A stretch of DNA of 18,377 nt from contig DXKH01000083.1 in assembly GCA_019415335.1 (NCBI GenBank), forward strand, positions 1-18,377, in the 5' to 3' direction. The notes beneath the pieces are model-generated. The model was not told where the DNA came from. It ran no database searches and worked only from the letters and a program-made list of their open reading frames with translations. How positions within the stretch are numbered: position 1 is the stretch's first letter; the number at the start of each line of letters is the position of its first letter. The stretch is from Citrobacter sp. (GTDB lineage: Bacteria; Pseudomonadota; Gammaproteobacteria; Enterobacterales; Enterobacteriaceae). A program made the position numbers and the translations under genes. Positions 1 to 7,757 of this stretch are shown here, one piece after another.

Positions 1-109
1 TTATTTGCCCCTGGGGTTAATGCGCTAAGCATAAGGGCGGATGATAGCACTCGTGATCCGGGTCATACATCTTTTTATAGTTAATGGCGCGGTGCATTAC
101 CCTCAGCCA

Positions 110-129
110 GGATAATGCGCCGCGCATCC
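110..129. repeat. REP-like inverted repeat downstream of puuP
   Basis: A short palindrome (ATGCG, three bases, CGCAT, flanked by GG and CC) sits just beyond the puuP stop codon. It resembles the core of an enterobacterial REP element and could stabilise or end the leftward puuA-puuP transcript. There is no clear T-tract, so I do not call it an intrinsic terminator. The rest of positions 1-134 holds only very short reading frames and no gene that I recognise. Confidence 0.4.
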
Positions 130-134
130 GACTA

Positions 135-1520
135 TTACGTTTCGCTCACCGGCGTTCTGTCACCATCATACAACGGCACTTTGCGATAGCGGCGGATCAG
201 ATACCACAAATATGCGCCGCCTAACGAAGCCCATACCAGACCGAGTGTCAGTGACGTTGACTCGAGGTTAACCCACAGCACACCCACCGTCAGCGCGCCA
301 ACCAGCGGCATCAGCAAATAGTGGAAGTGATCCTTCCAGCTTTTATTCATTCCTTTACGCCGCCAGAAATGATTAAACACCGACAGATTTACGAAGGTAA
401 ATGCCACCAGAGCACCGAAGTTAATCAATGCTGTGGCGGTAACTAAATCGAAGAACAGCGCCGACAACGCGACAATCCCGACCATAATGACGTTCAGTGC
501 CGGAGTCCGCCATTTTGGGTGCACATAGCCAAACACGCGCTCCGGAAACACATTGTCACGCCCCATCACATACAGCAGACGCGACACGCTGGCGTGCGAC
601 GCCAGGCCAGACGCTAACGTGTTCACAAACGTGGTACAGAGGAAAATCGACTGGAAGAGCTTGCCGCCGACGTACAGCGCAATCTCAGGTAGTGCGGCGT
701 CCGGGTCTTTAAAGCGGCTGATATCAGGAAAGAACAGCTGCATAAAGAACGACGCAGCGATAAAGATAACGCCACCGTAGACCGCCGTCAGGAAGATGGC
801 TTTCGGGATCACGCGTGCGGCGTCCGGCGTCTCTTCCGAAAGCGTGGTCACCGCATCGAAACCGAGGAAGGAAAAACAGACAATCGTCGCCCCGGTAATA
901 ATCGGGATCAGGTGCGCGTTCTCGCTGATAAACGGCTGAAGTGACCAGACGGTGCCAACGCCTTCTCCTTTATGCAGTCCCTGAACCACCAGGAAGATAA
1001 ACACCACCATGATGGAGATTTGCACCAACACAAACAGGGTATTGAAGTTAGCAACCAGGTTGACGCTCTTCAGATTCGCGGCGGTTAAAATGGCGACGAA
1101 GGTTACCACCCACACCCACGGCGGCACTTCCGGGAAGAGGGCGGAGAGATAGATTTTCGCCAACAAGACGTTGATCATCGGCAAAAAGAGATAATCCAGC
1201 AGCGATGACCAGCCGACCATAAATCCGACGTGCGGGTTAATCGACTTTTGCGCGTAGGTATAGGCCGAACCGGCTTCCGGAAACTGGCGAACCAGTTTGC
1301 CGTAGCTGATAGCGGTAAACAGCACGCCCGCCAGCGCCAGCAAATAGGACGCCGGAACGTGACCGTCGCTAATGCCGGAGACAATACCAAAAGTATCAAA
1401 TACGGTCATCGGCGTGAGATAGGCCAGACCCATCATCACCACCTGCCACAATTTCAGTGATTTTCGCAGACGGGTTTTGCCAGATTGCGCAGCAATAGTC
1501 AGTGGTGAATTAATAGCCAT
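135..1520 (-). CDS. puuP: Putrescine importer PuuP (APC superfamily)
   Basis: Inner-membrane, proton-coupled putrescine importer of 461 residues, the first step of putrescine catabolism. Long hydrophobic segments throughout fit the 12-helix amino acid-polyamine-organocation (APC) fold. The first helix carries an unwound-type stretch near [15 protein letters not shown], and a conserved [17 protein letters not shown] segment lies mid-protein. The N-terminus is polar and basic and probably cytoplasmic. I chose the ATG ending at 1520 (protein begins MAINSPL) because a strong GGGGAGG ribosome binding site lies just upstream at 1529-1535. A longer frame to 1574 would add 18 residues unlike the family. 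The gene is codirectional with puuA but 302 bp downstream of it, a gap rich in inverted repeats. It is probably co-regulated with puuA by PuuR. Recognition is from sequence; substrate and coupling are family knowledge. Confidence 0.95.
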   Translation of the reverse strand: MAINSPLTIAAQSGKTRLRKSLKLWQVVMMGLAYLTPMTVFDTFGIVSGISDGHVPASYLLALAGVLFTAISYGKLVRQFPEAGSAYTYAQKSINPHVGFMVGWSSLLDYLFLPMINVLLAKIYLSALFPEVPPWVWVVTFVAILTAANLKSVNLVANFNTLFVLVQISIMVVFIFLVVQGLHKGEGVGTVWSLQPFISENAHLIPIITGATIVCFSFLGFDAVTTLSEETPDAARVIPKAIFLTAVYGGVIFIAASFFMQLFFPDISRFKDPDAALPEIALYVGGKLFQSIFLCTTFVNTLASGLASHASVSRLLYVMGRDNVFPERVFGYVHPKWRTPALNVIMVGIVALSALFFDLVTATALINFGALVAFTFVNLSVFNHFWRRKGMNKSWKDHFHYLLMPLVGALTVGVLWVNLESTSLTLGLVWASLGGAYLWYLIRRYRKVPLYDGDRTPVSET

Positions 1521-1544
1521 AGTTGCTGCCTCCCCTGCGTAATA

Positions 1545-1578
1545 AGGTTTGCGGTCGTGTCGACCTGAAATCAAACCT
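1545..1578 (-). promoter_or_regulatory. Nested hairpin in the puuP 5' leader
   Basis: An outer 7-bp inverted repeat (AGGTTTG at 1545-1551, CAAACCT at 1572-1578) encloses an inner perfect 5-bp stem (GGTCG at 1553-1557, CGACC at 1561-1565, loop TGT). It lies about ten bases upstream of the puuP ribosome binding site on the transcribed strand. That position suits a structure that tunes translation or protects mRNA, but no function is shown. Confidence 0.4.
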
Positions 1579-1621
1579 GTTTAGCAAGGGAAGCAAAGGG
1601 GGCGGAGTCCAGTCAGTCGCA

Positions 1622-1644
1622 GGAGGGGCGCATACGCAGCCTCC
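1622..1644 (-). promoter_or_regulatory. Hairpin in the puuA-puuP gap
   Basis: GGAGG (1622-1626) pairs with CCTCC (1640-1644) around an inner GCG/CGC pair (1628-1630 with 1635-1637). It is one of several inverted repeats in the 302-bp gap. Others are AACGG/CCGTT at 1707-1720, GACAT/ATGTC at 1742-1758 and GGCCTG/CAGGCC at 1779-1798. I see no convincing gene in this gap. Confidence 0.3.
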
Positions 1645-1800
1645 CTCGCCATGCGGGGATTTAATCATCGGCATCATCTCATTTCCTCGTCACAGTCTTA
1701 ATCGTTAACGGAAGCCCGTTGCCGCCTGCGCTCCATAACGCGACATCCGGGAAATGTCTGGATTACCAGCAAATGTCAGGCCTGGCTCCGCTCAGGCCGA

Positions 1801-1821
1801 TGAAACAACCCCGCAAGGGGT
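1801..1821 (-). terminator. Weak intrinsic terminator or attenuator after puuA
   Basis: On the minus strand, ACCCC pairs with GGGGT around the four-base loop TTGC and is followed by TGTTT. The stem begins one base after the puuA stop codon. With five base pairs and an interrupted T-tract, it would be leaky and could lower puuP expression relative to puuA rather than end all transcripts. Confidence 0.4.
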
Positions 1822-1822
1822 A

Positions 1823-3241
1823 TTACGCGTTTTTCAACATCCACTCAATTTCTGTTTCTGTGATGAGGCGCTCAAACTGCAACAGCTCATCATTTTTACA
1901 GGCGTGATAGACATGGCAGAAGCGTTCGCCTAAATAGCGGCGCAGGTGATCATTCTCGATAAACTCACCCAGGGCATCGCTCTGGCGAATCGGGAAGGGT
2001 AAGCCTTCCTGTTCCAGCCCGTTACCTTCGACTTCTTCCTGTAATGGCAGTTCGTTATCAAGGCCATGCAAAATACCGGCAAAAATCGCCGCCATCACCA
2101 GATACGGGTTGGCATCGGCACCCGCCACGCGATATTCCACGCGGTGATTATGGCGATCGCCGCAGGGAATACGCAGGGCGACGGTGCGGTTGTTATGGCC
2201 CCACGACGCCTGCGTCGGTACATACATACCTGGCTGGAAGCGGCGATACGAGTTCACGTTTGGTGCCAGCAACGCCATTGATGACGGCATCAGGTCAATC
2301 ATCCCGGCAAGCATCTTTTTCAGCAGCGGCGAATCTTCGCCTTCCGCGTCAGAAAGCACGTTCTCGCCACGGTTATTTTGCATACTGATATGGATATGCA
2401 TCCCGCTGCCCGCGTGCTCTTCATACGGCTTCGCCATAAAAGTGGCGTGCATCTTATGCTTTTCTGCCATCAGACGCACCAGGCGTTTTAGTGCCAGCGC
2501 ATCATCGCAAGCTTCCAGCACGTTATCGGTATGGTAAAGATTGATTTCAAACTGACCCGGCGAGGCCTCAGCGACCGCGCCATCAGCCGGAATCAGCTGT
2601 AACTGCGCCAGTTCATCAATATCATTGAGCACGTCGGCGAAGTGGTTGAGATTATCAACGGAGTAAACCTGGCTTTGTGTATTGCGGTCATCGGTGCCGG
2701 GCGCGCAGGGCGGTTGCAGATACCCTTCAGCGTCGCGCTGGCGATCCAGTAAATAGAACTCCAGCTCTACCGCTACGACCGGGAACAATCCGCGCTGGCG
2801 CAGCTGCTGCCACAGGCGGTTAAGAACGTTCCGCGGCTCAACGTCAAAGGGAGCGCCATCTTCATCGACCATGGTCAGGAGCATCTGACCGATAAACTCT
2901 GGATCGGCGGCAGAAGGGGTTAAGGAACCGAGAACAGGAACACAGGTACGATCCGGCTCGCCCATTTCCTGACCCAGGCCCGCTTCTTCTACTACGTTGC
3001 CCAGAATATCCATTGCAAACACCGAGGCCGGGAAATAACACCCTTTCTCGAGCTTCTTCAGGCTTGAAACAGGAATACGTTTTCCACGGAAGCAACCATT
3101 CAAATCGGTAAGTAAAACATCAACATATTGCGTATTCGGGTAGCGCTCCAGGTAGCGTTTCACTTCCTGCGTAAAGGCGCTACCCCGCCTCTCTTCTGAC
3201 TGCTGAACAAAGTTCTCTACTTCAACGATATTGGTTTCCAT
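1823..3241 (-). CDS. puuA: Gamma-glutamylputrescine synthetase PuuA
   Basis: ATP-dependent ligase of the glutamine synthetase fold, 472 residues and cytoplasmic. It joins the gamma-carboxyl of glutamate to putrescine, giving gamma-glutamylputrescine. Visible signatures are the metal-binding VELEFYLL near E159/E161, EASPGQFEIN at 225-234, the KP and GSGMHIHIS block at 271-286 with H282, and WGHNNRTVALRIP at 347-359 with R357. These are the conserved glutamine synthetase active-site blocks. The start at 3241 gives METNIVEVENF and has a purine-rich AGGCGAAG ribosome binding site; extending to 3319 would add 26 residues that overlap the operator region. It is transcribed leftward, divergent from puuD, with puuP downstream. 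Repression by PuuR is expected from the box in its leader. Confidence 0.96.
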   Translation of the reverse strand: METNIVEVENFVQQSEERRGSAFTQEVKRYLERYPNTQYVDVLLTDLNGCFRGKRIPVSSLKKLEKGCYFPASVFAMDILGNVVEEAGLGQEMGEPDRTCVPVLGSLTPSAADPEFIGQMLLTMVDEDGAPFDVEPRNVLNRLWQQLRQRGLFPVVAVELEFYLLDRQRDAEGYLQPPCAPGTDDRNTQSQVYSVDNLNHFADVLNDIDELAQLQLIPADGAVAEASPGQFEINLYHTDNVLEACDDALALKRLVRLMAEKHKMHATFMAKPYEEHAGSGMHIHISMQNNRGENVLSDAEGEDSPLLKKMLAGMIDLMPSSMALLAPNVNSYRRFQPGMYVPTQASWGHNNRTVALRIPCGDRHNHRVEYRVAGADANPYLVMAAIFAGILHGLDNELPLQEEVEGNGLEQEGLPFPIRQSDALGEFIENDHLRRYLGERFCHVYHACKNDELLQFERLITETEIEWMLKNA

Positions 3242-3284
3242 GATTCTTCGCCTTTGGTTTGTTTTCCGCTCGTTATCAAAGCGT

Positions 3285-3299
3285 AAAATATAATGACCA
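3285..3299 (+). promoter_or_regulatory. PuuR operator candidate in the puuA leader
   Basis: AAAATATAATGACCA differs by one base from the perfect copy at 3457-3471. It sits directly at or after the predicted puuA transcription start. As I recall, PuuR recognises an AAAATATAATGAACA-like motif. The match between the two sites is seen directly in the sequence. Confidence 0.65.
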
Positions 3300-3306
3300 C
3301 TATTCG

Positions 3307-3335
3307 AATCTGTATGCAAACTAAATGTTTGTCAA
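3307..3335 (-). promoter_or_regulatory. puuA sigma70 promoter candidate
   Basis: On the minus strand, a perfect TTGACA (3335 to 3330) is followed after 17 bases by CAGATT (3312 to 3307), a weak -10 element. Transcription would begin near 3300, placing the PuuR box at 3285-3299 just downstream of +1, where a repressor would block initiation or clearance. Confidence 0.45.
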
Positions 3336-3379
3336 ATGTTAAATTGAGTTTGCAAAAATGAAAACCCGCTGCTAGATTG

Positions 3380-3394
3380 AAAAAATATTGAACA
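3380..3394 (+). promoter_or_regulatory. PuuR operator candidate upstream of puuD
   Basis: AAAAAATATTGAACA matches the 15-base box at 3457-3471 at 13 of 15 positions. It lies between the two divergent promoters, upstream of the puuD -10 candidate. Confidence 0.5.
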
Positions 3395-3422
3395 TAAAGG
3401 TCATTTAAAGCGCAGTAATGGC

Positions 3423-3428
3423 GATAAT
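3423..3428 (+). promoter_or_regulatory. puuD -10 element candidate
   Basis: GATAAT matches the sigma70 -10 consensus at five of six positions and lies 24 bases upstream of the puuD ATG. No good -35 hexamer is seen 16-18 bases upstream, so the promoter may depend on an activator or on another sigma factor. Confidence 0.35.
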
Positions 3429-3452
3429 TTAGTCCACTTTGTGAGATTGAGC

Positions 3453-4217
3453 ATGGAAAATATAATGAACAATCCGGTTATCGGTGTCGTAATGTGCAGG
3501 AACAGGCTTAAGGGTCATGCGACCCAGACTCTGCAAGAAAAGTACCTGAATGCCATCATCCACGCAGGCGGCTTGCCAATTGCGCTGCCACATGCGCTGG
3601 CGGAACCGTCATTACTTGAACAACTTTTGCCGAAACTCGATGGTATTTATCTTCCTGGTAGTCCCAGCAATGTGCAGCCGCACCTATATGGTGAAAACGG
3701 CGATGAGCCTGACGCCGATCCCGGGCGTGATCTTCTGAGCATGGCGTTAATTAATGCCGCACTCGAAAGGCGCATCCCCATTTTCGCCATCTGCCGGGGT
3801 TTACAGGAACTGGTGGTGGCAACCGGTGGTTCGTTGCATCGCAAGCTGTGCGAACAGCCTGAATTGCTGGAACATCGGGAAGATCCCGAACTGCCGGTGG
3901 AGCAGCAATATGCGCCGTCGCATGAAGTTCTGGTTGAAGAGGGGGGATTACTGTCTGCGTTGTTACCTGAATGTAGCAACTTTTGGGTAAACTCTCTGCA
4001 TGGACAAGGGGCGAAGGTCGTTAGCCCACGGTTGCGTGTTGAAGCTCGCTCGCCGGATGGCTTAGTTGAGGCGGTTAGCGTCATCAATCATCCTTTTGCG
4101 CTGGGCGTACAGTGGCACCCGGAATGGAACAGTAGCGAGTACGCGCTTTCGCGTATATTGTTCGAGGGCTTTATCACCGCTTGTCAGCACCATATCGCTG
4201 AAAAACAGCGACTCTGA
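3453..4217 (+). CDS. puuD: Gamma-glutamyl-GABA hydrolase PuuD
   Basis: Class I glutamine-amidotransferase-like hydrolase of 254 residues, cytoplasmic. It cleaves gamma-glutamyl-GABA to glutamate and GABA. The nucleophile lies in FAICRGLQE with Cys114, and the other triad residues are in VQWHPEW (H222, E224). SLHGQ near 181-185 and the LPGSPSNV loop near 67-74 also fit the family. I chose the ATG at 3453 (MENIMNN). The earlier in-frame GTG at 3441 has no better ribosome binding site, and the ATG at 3465 is an alternative. A PuuR-like box covers codons 2-7, so the repressor site and coding start coincide. It is the first gene of the rightward puuDRCBE run; puuR follows after 26 bp. Confidence 0.95.
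   Translation: MENIMNNPVIGVVMCRNRLKGHATQTLQEKYLNAIIHAGGLPIALPHALAEPSLLEQLLPKLDGIYLPGSPSNVQPHLYGENGDEPDADPGRDLLSMALINAALERRIPIFAICRGLQELVVATGGSLHRKLCEQPELLEHREDPELPVEQQYAPSHEVLVEEGGLLSALLPECSNFWVNSLHGQGAKVVSPRLRVEARSPDGLVEAVSVINHPFALGVQWHPEWNSSEYALSRILFEGFITACQHHIAEKQRL
3457..3471 (+). promoter_or_regulatory. PuuR operator inside the puuD start
   Basis: AAAATATAATGAACA is the best copy of the box in this window and spans codons 2 to 7 of puuD. It lies about 20-35 bases downstream of the start predicted from the GATAAT element, suitable for roadblock or occlusion repression. The identity with the remembered PuuR motif is recollection; the repetition across the region is observed. Confidence 0.65.
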
Positions 4218-4243
4218 CCACTACAGTTTAAGGAAATGCAAAT

Positions 4244-4801
4244 ATGAGTGATGAGGGACTGGCGCCAGGAAAACGCTTGTCGGAAATCCGCCAGCAGCAG
4301 GGGCTTTCACAACGTCGTGCCGCCGAACTCTCCGGGCTGACTCACAGTGCTATCAGTACGATAGAACAAGATAAAGTCAGCCCTGCCATCAGTACGCTGC
4401 AAAAGCTGCTGAAGGTGTATGGTCTGTCACTCTCGGAATTCTTTTCCGAGCCGGAAAAACCTGATGAGCCGCAGGTCGTCATTAATCAGGACGACTTAAT
4501 TGAGATGGGCAGTCAGGGTGTGTCAATGAAGCTGGTTCATAACGGTAACCCGAATCGCACGCTGGCGATGATCTTTGAAACTTACCAGCCGGGCACAACC
4601 ACTGGGGAAAGAATTAAGCATCAGGGTGAGGAAATAGGCACTGTACTGGAAGGTGAAATTGTTCTGACCATTAATGGTCAGGATTATCATCTCGTCGCGG
4701 GGCAAAGTTATGCCATTAATACCGGCATCCCGCACAGTTTCAGTAATACGTCGGCAGGTATTTGCCGAATTATCAGCGCCCATACGCCCACCACGTTTTA
4801 A
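4244..4801 (+). CDS. puuR: HTH-cupin repressor PuuR
   Basis: Transcriptional repressor of the puu genes, 185 residues. Residues about 11-65 form an XRE/Cro-type helix-turn-helix domain, with the turn region LSQRRAAELSGLTHSAISTI at 21-40. Residues about 113-180 form a small cupin domain (GEEIGTVLEGEIVLTI then the PHSF block), the likely effector-sensing part. Family knowledge says putrescine weakens its DNA binding, so the operon is induced by its own substrate. The start has an AAGGA ribosome binding site a few bases upstream. Being in the puuD-puuE run, puuR is likely autoregulated through the puuD operators. A REP-like palindrome follows it, then a 149-bp gap before puuC. Confidence 0.95.
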   Translation: MSDEGLAPGKRLSEIRQQQGLSQRRAAELSGLTHSAISTIEQDKVSPAISTLQKLLKVYGLSLSEFFSEPEKPDEPQVVINQDDLIEMGSQGVSMKLVHNGNPNRTLAMIFETYQPGTTTGERIKHQGEEIGTVLEGEIVLTINGQDYHLVAGQSYAINTGIPHSFSNTSAGICRIISAHTPTTF

Positions 4802-4817
4802 TCTTTTTGTTCTGTAA

Positions 4818-4842
4818 GCCGGGTAAGCGCAATGCGCCCGGC
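4818..4842 (+). repeat. REP-like palindrome between puuR and puuC
   Basis: GCCGGG and CCCGGC flank an inner GCGC/GCGC pair, the arrangement of a shortened REP element. No T-tract follows. In a polycistronic message it may stabilise the upstream puuDR segment. The rest of the puuR-puuC gap shows only a TTCAC/GTGAA inverted repeat and no promoter I would defend. Confidence 0.6.
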
Positions 4843-4950
4843 AATCCATAAAGAATGTCGCCAGAAATAAACGGGCATACGGCCCGGGGATCTCTGCGCC
4901 CTGACGTTCACAAACTGCATATATCTGATAGACGTGAAACAGGAGTCATA

Positions 4951-6438
4951 ATGAATTTTTATCATCTGGCTTACTGGCAGGATAAAGCGTTAAGTCTCGC
5001 CATTGAAACCCGCTTATTTATTAACGGTGAATATACTGCTGCGGAGGAAAATGAAACTTTTGAAACCGTTGATCCGGTCACCCAGGCACCGCTGGCGAAA
5101 ATTGCCCGCGGCAAGAGCGTCGATATCGACCGTGCGGTGAGCGCAGCACGCGGCGTATTTGAACGCGGCGACTGGTCACTCTCTTCTCCGGCTAAACGTA
5201 AAGCGGTACTGAATAAACTCGCCGATTTAATGGAAGCCAACGCCGAAGAGCTGGCACTGCTGGAAACGCTCGACACCGGCAAACCGATTCGTCACAGCCT
5301 GCGTGATGATATTCCCGGCGCGGCGCGCGCCATTCGCTGGTACGCCGAAGCGATCGACAAAGTGTATGGCGAAGTGGCGACCACCAGTAGCCATGAGCTG
5401 GCGATGATCGTGCGTGAACCGGTCGGCGTGATTGCCGCCATCGTGCCGTGGAACTTCCCGCTGCTGCTGACTTGCTGGAAACTCGGCCCGGCGCTGGCGG
5501 CGGGAAACAGCGTGATTCTAAAACCGTCTGAAAAATCACCGCTCAGTGCGATTCGTCTCGCGGGGCTGGCGAAAGAAGCGGGGCTGCCGGATGGTGTGTT
5601 GAACGTGGTGACGGGTTTTGGTCATGAAGCCGGGCAGGCGCTTTCGCGCCATAACGATATCGATGCCATTGCCTTTACTGGCTCAACCCGCACCGGGAAA
5701 CAGCTGCTGAAGGACGCGGGCGACAGCAACATGAAACGCGTCTGGCTGGAGGCGGGCGGCAAAAGCGCCAACATCGTTTTCGCCGACTGCCCGAATTTGC
5801 AACAGGCGGCAAGCGCCACCGCCGCAGGCATTTTCTACAACCAGGGCCAGGTGTGCATCGCCGGAACGCGTTTGTTGCTGGAAGAGAGCATTGCCGATGA
5901 ATTCTTAGCCCTGTTAAAACAGCAGGCGCAAAACTGGCAGCCGGGCCATCCACTTGATCCCGCAACCACCATGGGCACCTTAATCGACTGCGCCCACGCC
6001 GACTCGGTCCATAGCTTTATTCGGGAAGGCGAAAGCAAAGGGCAACTGCTGCTGGATGGCCGTAACGCCGAGCTGGCTGCCGCCATCGGCCCGACCATCT
6101 TTGTGGAGGTAGACCCGAATGCGTCCTTAAGCCGCGAAGAGATTTTCGGTCCGGTGCTGGTGGTCACGCGTTTCACATCAGAAGAACAGGCGCTACAGCT
6201 TGCCAACGACAGCCAGTACGGACTTGGCGCGGCGGTATGGACGCGCGACCTCTCCCGCGCGCACCGCATGAGTCGCCGCCTGAAAGCCGGCTCCGTCTTC
6301 GTCAATAACTACAACGACGGCGATATGACCGTGCCGTTTGGCGGCTATAAGCAGAGCGGCAACGGGCGCGACAAATCCCTGCATGCCCTTGAAAAATTCA
6401 CCGAACTGAAAACCATCTGGATAAGCCTGGAGGCCTGA
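4951..6438 (+). CDS. puuC: Gamma-glutamyl-gamma-aminobutyraldehyde dehydrogenase PuuC
   Basis: NAD(P)-dependent aldehyde dehydrogenase of 495 residues, the usual family length, cytoplasmic. It oxidises gamma-glutamyl-gamma-aminobutyraldehyde to gamma-glutamyl-GABA and is broad in aldehyde range by family knowledge. Active-site elements are N168 in PWNFP, K191 in LKPSE, the Rossmann FTGSTRTG at 242-249, the general base E267 in LEAGGKSAN and the nucleophile C302 in NQGQVCIAGTR. EEIFGPVL and the FGGYKQSGNGRD C-terminal block are also present. The ATG at 4951 follows an AGGAG ribosome binding site at 4941-4945; the longer frame from 4855 runs back through the REP-flanking gap and is unlikely. 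The puuB ATG comes one base after the puuC stop, so the two are translationally close. Confidence 0.96.
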   Translation: MNFYHLAYWQDKALSLAIETRLFINGEYTAAEENETFETVDPVTQAPLAKIARGKSVDIDRAVSAARGVFERGDWSLSSPAKRKAVLNKLADLMEANAEELALLETLDTGKPIRHSLRDDIPGAARAIRWYAEAIDKVYGEVATTSSHELAMIVREPVGVIAAIVPWNFPLLLTCWKLGPALAAGNSVILKPSEKSPLSAIRLAGLAKEAGLPDGVLNVVTGFGHEAGQALSRHNDIDAIAFTGSTRTGKQLLKDAGDSNMKRVWLEAGGKSANIVFADCPNLQQAASATAAGIFYNQGQVCIAGTRLLLEESIADEFLALLKQQAQNWQPGHPLDPATTMGTLIDCAHADSVHSFIREGESKGQLLLDGRNAELAAAIGPTIFVEVDPNASLSREEIFGPVLVVTRFTSEEQALQLANDSQYGLGAAVWTRDLSRAHRMSRRLKAGSVFVNNYNDGDMTVPFGGYKQSGNGRDKSLHALEKFTELKTIWISLEA

Positions 6439-6439
6439 A

Positions 6440-7720
6440 ATGACCGAACATACCAGCAGTTACTACGCCGCCAGTGCGAATAAATACGCGCCATTCGACA
6501 CGCTGAATGAGTCGATTTCCTGCGACGTTTGCGTGGTCGGTGGCGGCTATACCGGGCTTTCCTCCGCGCTGCATCTGGCGGAAGCGGGCTTTGATGTAGT
6601 GGTTCTCGAAGCCTCACGCATCGGCTTCGGCGCAAGCGGACGCAATGGCGGGCAGCTTGTGAACTCCTACAGCCGCGACATCGACGTGATCGAAAAAAGC
6701 TACGGCATGGACACCGCCCGTATGCTCGGCAGCATGATGTTTGAAGGCGGAGAGATCATCCGCGAACGTATCAAACGTTATCAGATTGACTGCGACTACC
6801 GCCCCGGCGGCCTGTTTGTGGCGATGAATGATAAACAGCTCGCCACACTCGAAGAGCAGAAAGAGAACTGGGAACGCTACGGCAATAAACAGCTGGAGCT
6901 GCTGGATGCCAACGCCATTCGCCGTGAAGTAGCCAGCGATCGCTACACTGGTGCGCTGCTGGATCACAGCGGTGGGCATATTCACCCGCTAAACCTCGCC
7001 ATTGGTGAAGCCGATGCCATCCGCCTGAACGGAGGGCGCGTGTATGAGCTTTCCGCCGTGACGCAGATCCAGCACACCACGCCAGCCGTGGTGCGGACTG
7101 CCAATGGTCAGGTGACGGCGAAGTATGTGATTGTCGCCGGGAATGCGTATCTGGGCGATAAAGTAGAGCCGGAACTAGCGAAACGCAGCATGCCGTGCGG
7201 CACGCAGGTGATCACCACTGAACGGCTGTCGGAAGATTTAGCCCGTTCGCTGATCCCGAAAAACTACTGTGTGGAAGACTGTAACTATCTGCTTGATTAC
7301 TACCGTCTTACCGCCGATAACCGCCTGCTGTACGGCGGCGGCGTGGTCTACGGCGCGCGCGACCCGGATGACGTTGAGCGCCTTGTGGTGCCGAAACTGC
7401 TGAAAACCTTCCCGCAGCTGAAGGGCGTGAAAATTGATTACCGCTGGACGGGCAACTTCCTGCTGACCCTGTCACGCATGCCGCAGTTTGGTCGCCTCGA
7501 TACCAACATCTACTACATGCAGGGCTACAGCGGCCACGGCGTCACCTGTACCCATCTTGCCGGGCGTTTGATTGCTGAACTGCTGCGCGGTGACGCCGAA
7601 CGCTTCGACGCCTTCGCCAATCTGCCGCATTACCCGTTCCCCGGCGGGCGCACGCTGCGCGTTCCGTTTACCGCGATGGGCGCGGCTTATTACAGCCTGC
7701 GCGATCGTCTGGGCGTTTAA
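6440..7720 (+). CDS. puuB: Gamma-glutamylputrescine oxidoreductase PuuB
   Basis: FAD-dependent oxidase of the D-amino acid oxidase (DAO) superfamily, 426 residues. It oxidises gamma-glutamylputrescine to gamma-glutamyl-gamma-aminobutyraldehyde, releasing ammonia and hydrogen peroxide, and hands the aldehyde to PuuC. The N-terminal dinucleotide fold is clear: CDVCVVGGGYTGLSSALHLA with the glycines at 34-39 and the ribose-binding E57 at the end of strand 2. GFGASGRNGGQ follows, and the C-terminal QGYSGHGVTCTHLAGRLIAE is the second FAD contact of this family. The ribosome binding site TGGAGG lies inside the end of puuC and the start codon follows the puuC stop by one base, suggesting coupled translation. 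Confidence 0.95.
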   Translation: MTEHTSSYYAASANKYAPFDTLNESISCDVCVVGGGYTGLSSALHLAEAGFDVVVLEASRIGFGASGRNGGQLVNSYSRDIDVIEKSYGMDTARMLGSMMFEGGEIIRERIKRYQIDCDYRPGGLFVAMNDKQLATLEEQKENWERYGNKQLELLDANAIRREVASDRYTGALLDHSGGHIHPLNLAIGEADAIRLNGGRVYELSAVTQIQHTTPAVVRTANGQVTAKYVIVAGNAYLGDKVEPELAKRSMPCGTQVITTERLSEDLARSLIPKNYCVEDCNYLLDYYRLTADNRLLYGGGVVYGARDPDDVERLVVPKLLKTFPQLKGVKIDYRWTGNFLLTLSRMPQFGRLDTNIYYMQGYSGHGVTCTHLAGRLIAELLRGDAERFDAFANLPHYPFPGGRTLRVPFTAMGAAYYSLRDRLGV

Positions 7721-7757
7721 TTTCCGATTAACAGTGAAGAGTCAAAAGGTGTGAAAC

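Noticed and set aside
1..134. Possible end of a gene upstream of puuP, for example ymjA
   Set aside because: All frames here are short (about 26 codons at best, from the minus-strand ATG near 97), and none matches the YmjA sequence as I remember it.
3242..3319. Extended puuA N-terminus
   Set aside because: It would place coding sequence over the promoter-proximal PuuR box, and the added residues do not fit the glutamine synthetase-like family.
5835..6305. 156-codon minus-strand frame inside puuC
   Set aside because: Shadow of puuC; serine- and arginine-rich product with no recognisable domain.
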